Positions 45,560 to 57,655 of a stretch of DNA of 64,000 bases are shown here, one piece after another. The notes under the pieces were generated by a model. It had not been told where the DNA came from. It worked only from the letters and a program-made list of their open reading frames with translations, and did no database searches. A program made the translations under genes and the position numbers. The DNA is from Erythroxylum novogranatense (Eukaryota > Streptophyta > Magnoliopsida > Malpighiales > Erythroxylaceae): assembly GCA_029891385.1 (NCBI GenBank), contig CM057228.1, positions 56,985,783 to 57,049,782 of the forward strand, written 5' to 3'. How positions within the stretch are numbered: position 1 is the stretch's first letter; each line of letters starts with the position of its first letter.

Positions 45560-47376
45560 TGTTAGAGTAGTGCCTCAAAGGCAATCGCCTTTAGCGCATT
45601 TTGTACAAAATTGTGTATGCCTTTATGAATAAATAAAGAAAGGCATATTTCATTATGTTGTCGTTCATTATTTATGAACCGATATTGATCAATAAGCAAA
45701 TTAATGAAGTCCATGATATATGACATAGCATGAAGGAAATTATGATGTGATCATCCTACTGAGATTCCTATCATGTGTAATTATGTCAGTATCTTAATTA
45801 TCCCTAGTCGTAGGATTACTGAGACTGGACATCGATAATCCGGTAAGACTAGCACATCTCAAGCTCCTTGATTTGATCAAGCAGTGGATCTCGTAAACCC
45901 ATATATGAGATATTTAGGTTGAGATGTGGATGCTTACTGAGGTAGTAAGTACATTGGTTGACTGCTATGAGATCATCACATGGATGTACTATTCTAATGT
46001 CGTTGATAATCTCATCATAGCAATGGTGCAAGTATCCTTAGACTTGAGGTGCTCAAGGATATCTTGGATACCGATTCGTGCTTTGACTTCATTCCTTGTT
46101 GCCTCGCGCAGGTCGCCATAGGTGGTGCTTGGAGTACAGTTTGAGGTATTCAAGGTAATTGAGCACCAATAGAGGATTCACCACTTCGTGATAGCGTAAG
46201 ATGATACCCATGGCCTCTTGTCGTGGTCATTACTTGGAAATCTCGATCGAGTACATATGTCATGAAGAGTGTCTTCATTGACATATTAAGTATTAAGTAA
46301 TGAGTCCCGGATAAGAACTGAATCACTTGGACTAGATTTGACATAGTCAATCTAGTAAGAGTTGACACTTTACCCATACTCATAACCAAGTGGGGTATAG
46401 CATGGTGAAAGGACTAATTGCACAGAATTGTCTATGGAAAGGTTCGTGATATGGTCCATGATGAATATATATTTATTCGTCAAACCAATTACTTTCCGGC
46501 CAATCGGGGTCATGATGTGTCATAGATACCGCCATGACTTGCTTAGATTAAGTGTTGATCTAAGTGGCCAACATAACCGGAACCTAATGGGTCACACGAT
46601 AAGAGTGTCTCGGAGAATTTGTAAAATAGTTTTGGATAGAGATCCAATATATGGAGAGAAATCGGATTAAATGGATCCCGATGAGATCGAGATATGTCCC
46701 GATGAGATCGTGACATTGATATTGCTGAAAAATATTTCCGGTGGTTTTTCCCATACTGGGACCAGGTAGGCCGGTAGGACCGACCCCAGTGCGACTGGAC
46801 CGCATCAGCAATTATATGCATATATATATATATGATTAATTAATTAAATTATATATATATGGTGTGTACGTGGATGGAGGAAAGGAGCTTTAGAAGCTTC
46901 CTTTATTTTGCTTAGTCATTAAGAAATTAAATGACTAAAAGACAAAATGATGAAGAGGAAAGATGAGGATTTTCGTTGATGATATAAAAGGGTTTAAAAC
47001 AAGTTTTAAAACCTAACAAAAAGAAGGAGTTCTTCGTAGGTTTAGCAAGGAAGAAGGAAAAGAGTTTTTCATCTTTCAAGCTCTCCATCGATCATCTTCA
47101 TCTTTCAAGCTTCTTCATCATCATTTGCCAGTCTCCGTAACAAAGGTAAGATCTAGCGCCTTTACTTTGTTCTAGCTATTCCCGGGTCAAAGGGTTTGTC
47201 CCGGTTAGGTTTTTCGATCTCTGCGTGGATACCATTAGAGACGGTCTCCTTTGGTCGTTTTGGTTTGACTTTGTTATATAGTCACATGGATCCTGGCTTT
47301 CCGGAAGGTCCCGGAACAAAAATTTTTTGTTTTCCACACTGTGGGCATGTCATGCTCACACCGGGATTTTCCTACA
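45560..47376 (+). repeat. 3' LTR of copia B (1817 bp)
   Basis: Homologous to 35601-37489 with small indels and a shorter AT tract. TATA box at 46983-46992, donor-like GTAAG at 47146-47150, hairpin at about 47341-47360, end TTCCTACA at 47376, followed directly by A1 coding sequence. Confidence 0.92.
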
Positions 47377-47830
47377 CCTGTGAATCATGTATTGAAGAAA
47401 AAATGACCAAAGCCTCATTTCCTTCTAAAGGAAACAGATCTGAATCCACATTGGACTTGGTACATACTGATATGTGTGGGCTCATAAATGTACAAGCTAG
47501 AGGAGGTTATGAATATTTCACAATTTTTATAGATGATTACTCAAGACATGGCTATTTGTATTTGATGCATAAAAAGAGTGAATCTTTTGAAAAGTTCAAA
47601 GAATTCAAAGCTGAAGCTGAGAAGCAACTTGGCAAGCCATTAAAACAACTTCGATCAAATCAAGGTGGTGAGTATTTATTTGGAGAGTTCCAACAATATT
47701 TAATTGACAATGGAATTGTTTCCAATTTGTCAGCTCCTCGTACACCTCAATGTAATGGTGTAGCGAGAGGAGAAATAGAACTCTATTAGAAATGGTAAGA
47801 TCAATGATGTCCTACGCTAGCCTTCCGTAA
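47377..47830 (+). pseudogene. pol: Integrase of copia A1, resumed after B
   Basis: CESCIEEKMTKASFPSKGNR, then the core with HTDMCG (first Asp), RSNQGGEYLFGEFQQYL, where the second catalytic aspartate is asparagine, and PQCNGVARG, where a one-base loss shifts the frame before the catalytic glutamate. It then falls into SMMSYAS-like sequence in other frames. Confidence 0.88.
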
Positions 47831-49870
47831 TCGTATGGGATATGCCATACAAACGACAACATATCTTCTTAACTTTGCTCTGTCCAAATCGGTGCCTAAA
47901 ACACCTAGGAGTCAGGATCGCCGAGTGCCTTCAATGAGGCATTTGAGGACTTGGGGCTGCCCACCCATGTTCTAAAGCCTGAATCCACAAAGATGGAACC
48001 AAGGTCAAGTACTCGAGGTACTATTTTTACTGATCCTCATGATAAGAAGGTATTTGTGTCGACAAATGCAACCTTCTTAGAGGAAGAGTTTGCGAAAAAT
48101 CACAAAGGAAGAAGTGAAGTAGTACTAAAGGAGTTAGCTATTTCATCCAAACCAAGAGTTGTTTTGGATATGATAGAAAAAGAAGTCGAAATGGATTTAA
48201 GAGTTGAATCAAAAGTGCAACCTGAACATCAAGGTGTGCCTAGACGTAGTGGGAGGGTTGTGAGATAGCTAGATAGGTATCTGGGTTTAGGAGAAGGCTT
48301 AATTGTCATCTCGGACCAAGAAGAAATAGATCCCATTACGTATACACAGGCTATTAATGATGTTGATGCAGGAAAATGGCTCAAGGCGATGGAATCGGAA
48401 ATAGATTCTATGTATACTAATTAAGTCTGGGTCCTTGTAGATCTACCATTAGGTCTAAAAGTCATAGGGTGTAAATGGATCTACAAAAGGAAAAGGGGAT
48501 CGGATGGAAAGGTAGAGACCTTTAAAGCTAGATTGGTAGCTAAAGGCTATACTCAAAAGGAGGGTATAGACTATGAGGAGACTTTTTCTCCGGCTGCCAT
48601 GCTTAAGTCCATCAGGATTCTTTTGGCCATAACAACCTATTTTGATTATGAAATATGAAAAATGGATGTCAAGACTGCATTTCTTAATGGGGATCTTGAG
48701 GAGACCATTTATATGGCCCAATCAGAAGGATTCATTGAGCCAGGTAATGAGCATAAGGTTTGCAAGTTGTAAAGGTCCATTTATGGACCTAAGCAAGCAT
48801 CAAGGTCTTGAAACATTAGATTTGATAAGGCTATCAAAACCTATGGGTTCATACAAAACCTAGATGAGCCTTGTGTTTATAAAAGAATACAAGAAGGTAA
48901 GGTTACTTTCCTAATCCTGTATGTTGATGACATTCTGCTCATTGGGAATGATGTGGGAATGTTATCTGCGGTTAAGGGATGGCTGAATGAACAGTTTTCA
49001 ATGAAGGATTTAGGAGAGGCTACCTATGTTCTAGGGATCAAACTTATAAGGGATCGAAAGAACAAGCAGATAGCTTTGTCTCAACTAACCTACATTGAGA
49101 ATATGCTCAATAAGTTCGCCATGCAAGATTCCAAGAGGGGTTTTACTCCTACTAGACATGGAATCAAACTTTCAAAGGAACAAGCACCTAAAACCCAAGA
49201 GGAGGTTGAACGCATGCGTAACATTCCATATGCTTCGGCAGTTGGTAGTTTGATGTATGCAATACTGTGCACTAGACCGGATACTTGTTACGCAGTGGGA
49301 CTAGTAAGCAGATTTTAGTCCAATCCAAGAATGAAACATTGGACTACGGTTAAGTGTGTACTTAAGTATCTTCGTAGGACGAAGAACTTAATGCTTGTTT
49401 ACTCTGGAAGTAATCTTATTCCGACAGGATATACAGATTTTGATTTCCAATCAGATGTTGATTTAAGGAAATCAACTTCTGGTTCTGTATTTACTTTAGG
49501 AGGTGGAGCCATAATTTGGAGGAGTGTCAAGCAATCTTCTCTTATTGATTCGACTATGGAGGCTGAGTATGTTGTTGCTTGTGAAGCAGCAAAGGAAGCA
49601 GTCTAGCTCCGGAAGTTCCTAAGTGATTTGGAGGTAGTTCCAGAGGCGGAAAGGCCATTACACTTTATTGTGATAATAGTGGAGTAGTGGCTAATTTTAA
49701 AGAACCTCAGAACCACAAAGCTGCCAAACACATTGAGCGAAAGTATCATCTTATAAGGGAGATAATACAACGTGGAGAAGTGTATGTGGTAAAGATTCCA
49801 CCGAGCAAAACCTCACGATCCGCTCACAAAGACATCGAGTCAAAAGAGCTTTGAGGGTCACCAGAAGGGA
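47831..49870 (+). pseudogene. pol: Integrase end, RT and RNase H of copia A1
   Basis: Integrase C-part fragments and the linker (47951-48268, ending PRRSGRVVR before a TAG). RT: GKWLKAMESEIDSMYTN (48373), IYKRKRGSDGKVETFKARL, and ATGGATGTCAAGACTGCAT for MDVKTA, with the preceding Trp codon as TGA (48656-48658) and another Trp codon as TGA (48809-48811). YVDDILLIGNDVGML (48921-48965) is intact. MKDLGEATYVLGIKLIRDR and SAVGSLMYAILCTRPDTCYA follow. RNase H: GYTDFDFQSDVDLRKSTSGS, MEAEYVVACEAAKEAV, then TAG in place of Trp (49604-49606). The end motif near 49830-49860 is decayed. Confidence 0.9.
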
Positions 49871-51202
49871 TGGGAATGAGGATAGTCAAACTTGCTTTAG
49901 GCAAGTGGGAGATTGTTGGAGTTATGTAAATATAGTGCCTCGGAAAACAAGTGTATTTACATGTAACTTTATCTTCTTCATTTATAGTTTTGTAATGAAA
50001 ATATTTATTATTAATAAAACAAAAGAGTTTGGTTTTATCTGAATGAGCATTATATATCCGGTCATAAGGTACCAAGATTCTTTTGTAAGTAATATATATA
50101 TACATAGAGATGTATGGGAAACATGTATATTATTAGAATCAATTAATTGATTCACAGTTGAATAATCAAGTTGGTCGCTGATTATGGTTTAGATCAGTAG
50201 TGTTGTGATTTATCTCCATATAAGTAAAGGAGTTTACTTAAGAGGAATGATGAGTTTCATATCATGATAGTAGTTGACTATCGATAATGGCACTATTAAA
50301 TGAATTGAATCAAGTATATTTTCAAGATTAAAGTGGGCCGTTACTTTAATCTTAAAATATACTAACTTAAGTATTCGCTATTATGAACCATAATCTTGAT
50401 GAGTGGTGAACTCATATATGTTTCATTATAATTCTTGATATGATCGGAATGGATTTTTACAGAGTATTAATCCGAAGGTATCGCATGTTGGAATTATTAA
50501 TTGAAACATGTATCGGAACATTCACTCAAATAAAGAGTTTATAGTGTTATCATCTCTTCAGATGTTTTAAGGAGATTTGGTGATTAAACTAGCGCCCGAT
50601 AGTTTGATGGACTAGTTACCCATCAAGTTGTTAACACTGAGATGAGATCTTATGTGTTAATCACCATATAAAGTAAAATGAGAGATCTAGAAGGAAAAAC
50701 CAACATAAGGGCAAATGGTAATTTTACCCTTTGTTTGTGCGGATGGCTATAATAAGATTCTAAATAGGGTTTGTAATTGGACATATTCTCATAATATTTA
50801 ATAATTCAAGAGTTCAACTAATTGTCTTTAGTGGAATGACATTTAGTTAATAAGCTAGAATTAATTCCAATGAGATTGAATTAATTATGGGCTTATTGGA
50901 GCTTGAATTATCAAAGTCCAATAAGATTCCCCACTTGGCTTTAAGGAAGGTTATCAAGCTAAGTAAGAAATATAAATGGAGGTTAATTAGAAGGCCAAAA
51001 TTGAATCTTAGGCTTGGTTTAATTAAAGAAGCCCAAATGTACATTTAGTAATGGGCTTAGTTTTTGGTTTAATGTAATTAATTAGATTAATTATGTTAAA
51101 ACAATTTTTTTAAGAAGAAGATAGCAATTTCGGTTATTCCTAGGTTAAATGTGTAACCACGCATTTGACATTAAAATGCTAAATAAAGATGGTCATTATT
51201 AT

Positions 51203-54031
51203 TGTTGGCCCCCGAATTTTTCGTATTGAATTAGGCATGATTATAATTCAATTTCATTGAATTATGAGATTTGATGGATAAAGTTTTGGATCTAATTGTT
51301 ATGTAAATGTTGGTCGAATTTATTTTATGGTTTGGTTGTATGAAAAGTGGTAAGAATGCATAAGGGCATTTTTGTCTTGGAACTTAAGGTTATAAGGCTT
51401 AAGGCTTAAATGAAAGGGGCAAAATTGACATTTCACTTTTATTGAGAATAGAAATTAGAAGAAGAGGAAAGAAGGAAAAGAAGAGGAAAGGAGAAAAGAA
51501 GAAAAGGAAGTTGTCGTCGATGGAGGAAGAAGAGAAGAGAAAAGGGATTTTCGATCTTTGCAATTTTTGACAAGTTCGGGACATTTCTGGGTAAGTTTTG
51601 CTTGTTTTAATCTTGTTTCGGTTGGATTAAACCTAAAGATAGGTTGCATGTAGTAGAATCGGTGGTTTTAGGGTTTAAAGGTAAAAATGGTTAGATTTCT
51701 TGGGTTGATGCGTTTATGACTGATTTTGAGTTGTTGCTGGGTTAGAAAAGTAGTATAAGACTTGATCTAAGGTTCAGATGTGTTGTATTTCGAAAAGAGA
51801 AAGGATTGAAGTTGGAAAATGCTGGAAATCAGGTTTCGGAGTTGTTCTCCAGACCCGCACATCGCGACATGCGTATGAACACGCCGCGGCGTGCGAGAAA
51901 GGGGAGCAACGTCGCGACGAGTAAATGTTTATTCGTCGCGACGTGCAGGGAAGGGTTCGTTGCGACGAGCGAACCTATGTTCGCCGCGACGTGCGTAGGT
52001 ACGCCCATGGCGCAAGACAAGTGTGTGCTCGCCATGACGAAGGCGAGCGTCATAATGACGAACCCCTGCTTCAAAGAAGCGATGAATTTTGTTATTTTGG
52101 TTATATCTTGGGCTGTAGATATCCAAATGAGGTGATTTTTGACTCGTTGTAAAATAGAGACAAAGTACTACAAGTTTTATGAAGCAATGAAATTGAAATT
52201 CAGACTATAAGAATCTTAAAGTTTAGTCAAAAGTTGGGTATAGATTCTTGTTTCAGCATAAGGATAGTCTCAACTTGTTTGGGGTATACTTTCGGGTTTT
52301 TGAACCAAATTGAATGTTTTTGAAGTCAATAGACATGTAAGACAATGAGAACTTTTATGGGAAAGGTGACCCGAATATTTGGACTTTGGCAGAGTTTGGG
52401 TTTGTTTAGAATTTATCTTAGTGAATGTACGATTTTGAGTCCCTAATTTGTATTCCTATTTGAATAGGAATTTTGCATTTGATAAAGGGAATCAAGGAAA
52501 GCAAGAGGATCAAGATGAGAGGTATCTTTGAAGCATGTATCCGAGCAAGGATTTTAGGTGGGTTTCATGTTTATGATTTAGTAATGAGCCACTAAAGTTT
52601 TCTCCCAAATCAAGAATGATTTCAATTACTTTATAAATATCGCTTTATTTCTATTGAATGATTTACAAAGTTTCCACATGTTTCAGCATATGAACTTTTC
52701 TGATGAATTTCAAAATAAAGATGAAAATGCATTGAACATTTTATGTCATACCTGGGAAAAATTCATGGCACTTTGTATATTCGGAAAATAAAGAAAAGAG
52801 AATGAAAAGTATGAAAGCTTTGATACAATGCTTAAGCATAAAGTGAATTGTTATGTGCTTTGTTTGGGTGAGAGAGTAACGGATGAAGTCACGTGCACGT
52901 CGACATATAGCCTTCTCCCGGCTGCCTGCTTGAGGCCACGAGATCCTTGAAAAATCGGACTCATTTTGTTTAAGGAATAAACTTCGATTTATCCGGATCG
53001 TTTTACGGTACTCTCGAGCCGTTTATTTGTGCATTGCATCTATGAATTGTCAAGAATGTGCATAAATTGAGCATTTTATATTGATGATTGAATGAACATG
53101 TTGTGTTGATGTGATAACATTTTTCACTAGGCAATTACACTTTTCAACTACGAGTTTGACTCGGAATTTCGGATTTGACTGAGAATTTGGGAGCAAAGCG
53201 TTTTAGGAACTTATTATGATTTTTGTACAACAAATGAACTTTTTCATTGGTTTTGCTTGTTCTTTGTTATAAACCTGTTACCCACGAGCTATAAGCTCAC
53301 CCCCCCTTCATTCCCATCCACAGGTGATGAGAGGAAGTTCGGGAAAAAGGGAAGTGAAGGTTTCGATTTATATGTGTACTTATTGTATTATTCTAAGTTA
53401 TCTTGGTATTGAAAATTTTGGGAATTGGTATATTTTGTATATTCGGACTTCGATATTGATATTGTATTGTGGCTTGGTATGCCACGAGAACTTGTAAATT
53501 CTATTCTTTGATGTAAAGGAATTATGTATGGCTGATATCCAGTGGAAGTACGCATTTGTGTAAACGGACTGGATTGAGAGAGAATTTGGTTTACTTGAGG
53601 GAGTTACGATTATGATATGACTTTTGGATTGTGAATTTTTGTTATGCATATGTATTTATATACCACAACGAGATGTGTTATGGAAAAAGGAATGTAGAAA
53701 TGAAATGAGATTGTAAGCTTCACGATTTCTGTGGGGTACGCCAACGTTTTCGGTTCAATGGTCGAACTCCGAGTTCGGAGCTCATCATGTTTGGTAGTAG
53801 AGCAAGAAAAGATTTCAGCGAACCACGCTTCAGTATGTTGGTATTTTTGTACCGAGTATAGGTTCTGAAATCGAGGCCTAGCATTTGTGGTATCAAAGCA
53901 GGTTAGTAAGTGTTATAGTTTTGAGTTTGAGTTGGATTCTGGAAACAGGGTCCAACATTTGTGGTATCAGAGCAGGTTAGTAAGTGTTATGGTTTTGAGT
54001 TTGAGTTGGATTCTGGAAACGAGGTCCAACA
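51203..54031 (+). mobile_element. Solo Ty3/gypsy LTR inserted in the copia LTR2
   Basis: Starts TGTTGGCCCCC, ends GGTCCAACA, with a perfect 5-bp TSD ATTAT (51198-51202 and 54032-54036). It shares its module order with the G1 LTR: purine-rich AGAAGAGAAG (51455-51540), GG/GTAAGTTTTG (51591), a CpG palindrome block (51850-52065), TCCAAATGAGGTGATTTTT (about 52122), CTTCTCCCGGCTGCCTGCTT (52912) and CCCACGAGCTATAAGCTCACC (53281). The last 148 bases are two PBS-containing units. No coding region. Confidence 0.93.
53884..54031 (+). repeat. Two tandem 74-bp units, each with a PBS and an LTR-like end
   Basis: Units 53884-53957 and 53958-54031 differ at only a few bases. Each starts TTTGTGGTATCA(A/G)AGCAGG (an iMet PBS) and ends in a hairpin plus GTCCAACA. 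A related but diverged LTR end precedes them at 53862-53883. Confidence 0.95.
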
Positions 54032-55559
54032 ATTATGGTTAATCATCATTAAATGTAGTTATGAACTTACCATTAAATAGTTTAATGGTTGTCTTTTAAT
54101 GTTGGCTTGTAACCTATTTGCATTCATTAGATTAAAGATGAAAGATGTACATTAGATGGACCATCTTCCTTCTTTCTTCTTGGCAAAACCGAAATTGGGT
54201 ATTGAATTTTAGGTTATGGTCTTTTCAAATAGCCATCATAAAAACAAATGAAGATAATCTCATTTATTGGCTATTTTATGAGTGATTAATGAAAGAAGTC
54301 ATGCATTTGATGCCTCTCTCTTCTTCCATCCATGCATATACAAAATTGGTAGGCAAGAAAGAGTTCTTGAATGTTCTTTACACCTTCTCTCCTTTCATGA
54401 AAGAGACAATCGAAAATACCAATTGAAAGAGTTTCAATTTTGCTTCTTCTTCTTCTAAGAAAATCTCTTCCAAACATTTTTTCTTCTTTCCTACCAAAGG
54501 ATTTTTTTAACCTAATTTCCCTTGAAGAACATGTGGTAAATCTAATTGGTTGAGGATACTACAACAAGGAGAAAGTAGATTGCTAAAGGAAAAGAGTCAA
54601 AGGCAAAGGATTTGGATACACGAAGAAGGAGAGGATAGCGCAGCGAGGATTTAAAGTCAGAGCGAAGAGTCGGTAATACTCCTGATCTTGTTTATATTTT
54701 ATTATCCTTATACCATATCATGTATGGATTGGCATGTTGATTTGGATTTGTTGCTTCCATTGCAAGTAATGATTTCTTAAAAGTTTTGAAATCTATCGTT
54801 TTTCCAAACAAAGCATGTTTTCCTTTTCCAATCCAACATTTATTAGTTCATGTGATGAATGGAGAAATGAATGCTTATAATATGTGATTGCATGTCATTT
54901 AGAAAATTGCCAACCCTAGGCCTTGCCATGCATTCATTATGTATGAGATATATAATGAAACAATAGAGGATGGATAATAAATTGCATCCAGATAAGATGG
55001 TAAAAGATTAAGTGGGAGAGGAAGCTCATATGAGAGTCCACGATCTCCAAATGATGGCCCATTTACATGTGGTGAAGTGTCACTCCCCATCGGAGGGCAT
55101 GGATCTTAGATCTTGCATGGTATGGGTCTCCTTAAGGATAAGTCCACTTATTGATAGCAAATGTGACCTCCCACCGAGGCATAGTTTGTAGGTATCTTTA
55201 ATGTATGAATCAAATGGTTAAACATTCAACATTTTTTATCAATAAACTGCCTACCGTAGCTCTATTGGTAAAAGTATGGACCAAATTAAGATGCTTCTTA
55301 AAAAATTGAGCATGAGATGCTTGGTGGTTTTTTGAGTGGGAGGGTCCCTGTTTTTCTTTTAATGGATAAGATGGCCCACCGTCACTTAGTTTATTATAGA
55401 TAAGAAAAATAACCGTGTTATAAGGTTTTAATTTTTTAAGTTTTGTTAAATCTATCATCATGCATACATGCATCATGATTTTATACAAAGTTCCATTAAT
55501 TGTTGACTAGTATGGTCATATTTTAATAATTTATATTTTCAGACATAATCAACCACAAA

Positions 55560-56336
55560 ATGAATCCACTCACCTTGCTCTTGACTAATAACAAATTGGA
55601 AAACGGAGACAATTTTAATGAATTGAGACGTAACCTTGGCATTGTTCTTCAATATGAACGTATTTCATGGGTGTTAACTGAAAATGAGCCTACACCTCCG
55701 GGTGGAGCTTCAACTCCTAAGCAAGTCCAACAATATGAGCGTTGGTACAATGCTGACAAGACTACTAAGTGTTATATCCTGGCTTTTGTCAGCGGCATGT
55801 TGCAAAAGCAAATTGCTTGTATGAAAACTTCTAGTGCAATGATCCATCACCTACATGAGATGTTTGGTGTGAGGACTAGGTCTGCAAGAGTGAAAGCTAT
55901 CCAAACCTTTCATAATCTCAGACAAAAACCTGGTGAACCGGTGCGGGATTACATAATGAAGGTAATCTCTGCGGTCATTGGGGCGGATATGGATGCGGAC
56001 ACGCAGATGATTATGATCATCAATAGTTTAAACTCTTCTTTTCAGCAGTTTAAGTTGGACTATGAGCTCAATAACAAGGATTACACCTTAAGTGAGTTAA
56101 TGAATACCCTCCAGAACACGGAGGAGATATTGAATATTAAAGCTCATGGGCCAGAAGCTAATGTAGTTTCTTCTTCTAAACCAAAGGGTAAGGGCAAGGA
56201 AAAGAAGAAGGGTCTAATGAAAAAAAAGGCCCAAATAGGGGTCAAGGCCAAACCCATGAAAAAGAAGGCTAAAGAGAACATCAAAGGAAAGTGTTTCTAC
56301 TGTGATGAGATGGGTCACTGGAAAAGAAACTACTAA
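55560..56336 (+). pseudogene. gag: gag of copia A2
   Basis: 258-codon frame, closely related to A1 gag but with a four-residue gap (no TEAEMLR-like stretch) and YILAFVSGMLQKQ in place of A1's YISLRRCMLQKQ. The zinc knuckle CFYCDEMGHWKRN loses its last cysteine to a one-base deletion that also ends the frame at TAA. Confidence 0.93.
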
Positions 56337-56854
56337 TCTACCTAGAGTCCCTCAAAAGCAAACAAGGTATGGGTTTCCTAAGTTTGTTAGGAACTAGAAA
56401 TGTGGAAGATTTATCTACTTCTTGGATATTAGATTCAGGAGCCACTAACCATGTTTGAAATTAATTGCAGTAGGGTTTCTTGAAGGAGAAGACCGCCTAA
56501 AGGCCGCTTTCAAGTCAAGATAGCAGATGACTCCTATGTTTCAGCAGAATCAGTGGGAGTAGTTATCTTGGATTTTCCTAGTGGTCATAGGTTATGTTTG
56601 GAGGATGTTTATTACATGCCTATGATTGTAAGGAACATGATTTCTATTTTTTGTCTAATATAATCTGGTTATTCCTTATATTTTGAAAAGGATGTTTCAA
56701 TATATGAGAATAAGGATTTTATTTGTGATGCGATAACTAAACAGGGATTGTTTTTTATAGAACCTATGAAAGGCTCGCTAAACACCACAGAATTGATAAA
56801 ACCAAGCATTCCAATATCTCTAGCATTAATTCAAAGTATCTGTGGCACTTAAGA
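56337..56854 (+). pseudogene. Protease region of copia A2
   Basis: The active-site region WILDSGATNHV is readable at about 56420-56454, followed by TGA instead of Cys. Frame changes then follow through SAESVGVVILDFPSGHR (about 56545) and FEKDVSIYENKDFICDAITK (about 56685-56745). Nonsense codons and small indels inactivate it. Confidence 0.85.
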
Positions 56855-57655
56855 ATGGGTCGTATCAATCAGAAAAGACTTGACATGTTAGTAAAGGATG
56901 GGATCCTTATGGGCTTAGATAGTGATCCATTAACCCCCTGTGAATCTTGTATTGAAGGAAAAATGACCAAAGCCTCACTTCCTTCTAAAGGAAACAGATC
57001 TAAATCCACATTGGACCTGGTACATACTGATGTGTGTGGGCCCATGAATGTACAAGCTAGAGGAGGTAATGAATACTTCATAACTTTTATAGATGATCAC
57101 TTAAGACATGGCTATTTGTATTTGATGCATAAAAAGAGTGAATCTTTTGAAAAGTTCAAAGAATTCGAAGCTGAAGCTGAGAAGCAAATTGGCAAGCCAT
57201 TAAAACAACTTCGATCAGATCGAGGTGGTGAGTACTTATCTGGAGAGTTCCAGCAATATTTAATTGACAATGGAATTGTTTATGATTTGTCAGCTCCTCG
57301 AACACCTCAACAGAATGGTGTAGCAGGGAGGAGAAATAGAACTCTATTGGAAGTGGTAAGATCAATGATGTCCTATGCTAGCCTTCCAGAATCGTTCTGG
57401 GGATATGCCATACAAACGACAACATATCTTCTTAACTTTGCTCCATCCAAATCGGTGCCTAAAACACCTAGGGAATTGTGGACTGGCCAAGTGCCTTCAT
57501 TAAGGTACTTGAGGACTTGGGGCTTCCCAATCCATGTTCTAAAGCCTGAATTCACAAAGATGGAACCAAGGTCAGAAGTAGGTTTGTTTGTAGGATATCC
57601 TATTGGAACTCGAGGGTACTATTTTATGCGACCTTCTTGGAGGAAGAGTTTGTGA
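56855..57655 (+). pseudogene. pol: Integrase of copia A2
   Basis: 266-codon frame: pre-integrase WHLRMGRIN just upstream (the usual MGH is MGR), CESCIEGKMTKASLPSKGNR, HTDVCGP (first Asp), RSDRGGEYLSGEFQQYL (second Asp), and NGVAGRRNR, where the catalytic Glu is Gly. The C-part includes ESFWGYAIQTTTYLLNFAPS and GLFVGYPIGTRGYYF. It leaves frame at the end through a small indel, with coding continuing at 57637. Confidence 0.93.

Larger units (their letters stand above)
35601..47376 (+). mobile_element. Ty1/copia element B inserted in A1
   Basis: LTRs at 35601-37489 and 45560-47376 begin TGTTAGAGTAGTGCC (the left copy has two extra bases) and end TTTTCCTACA. The iMet PBS is at 37491. A1 coding stops at 35600 and resumes in register at 47377 (CTGTGAATC), which fixes both ends. 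Flanks ATTGT and CCTGT are a 3/5 TSD match. The internal region has a 2-kb leader, gag (split by a LINE), protease, integrase, RT and RNase H in copia order. It is inactivated by many stops and by loss of an RT active-site aspartate. Confidence 0.93.
49914..55542 (+). repeat. Middle LTR (LTR2) and A2 leader, split by a solo gypsy LTR
   Basis: Begins TGTTGGAGTTATG after the purine-rich AAGTGGGAGATT. 49914-50795 matches LTR1. Further sequence (50796-51202 and 54032-55440) has U3/leader character, including a pyrimidine-rich 5'-UTR-like stretch near 54300-54480 and purine-rich sequence to 54670. The total without the insertion is about 2.8 kb, so the LTR proper must end somewhere in 54500-55440; no clear PBS marks it. 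It ends with TATATTTTCAG, 17 bases before the A2 gag ATG. Confidence 0.65.

Noticed and set aside
47196..47400. N-terminal extension of the A1 integrase ORF
   Set aside because: The first about 60 codons are read-through from the B 3' LTR; A1 coding begins only at 47377.
55115..55128. TGGTATGGGTCTCC as PBS of copia A2
   Set aside because: Only the first seven bases match the iMet PBS and no LTR end is confirmed next to it; left as unproven.
55253..55330. tRNA- or SINE-like A-box (TAGCTCTATTGG)
   Set aside because: No B-box GGTTCGANNCC follows at suitable distance and no cloverleaf can be drawn.
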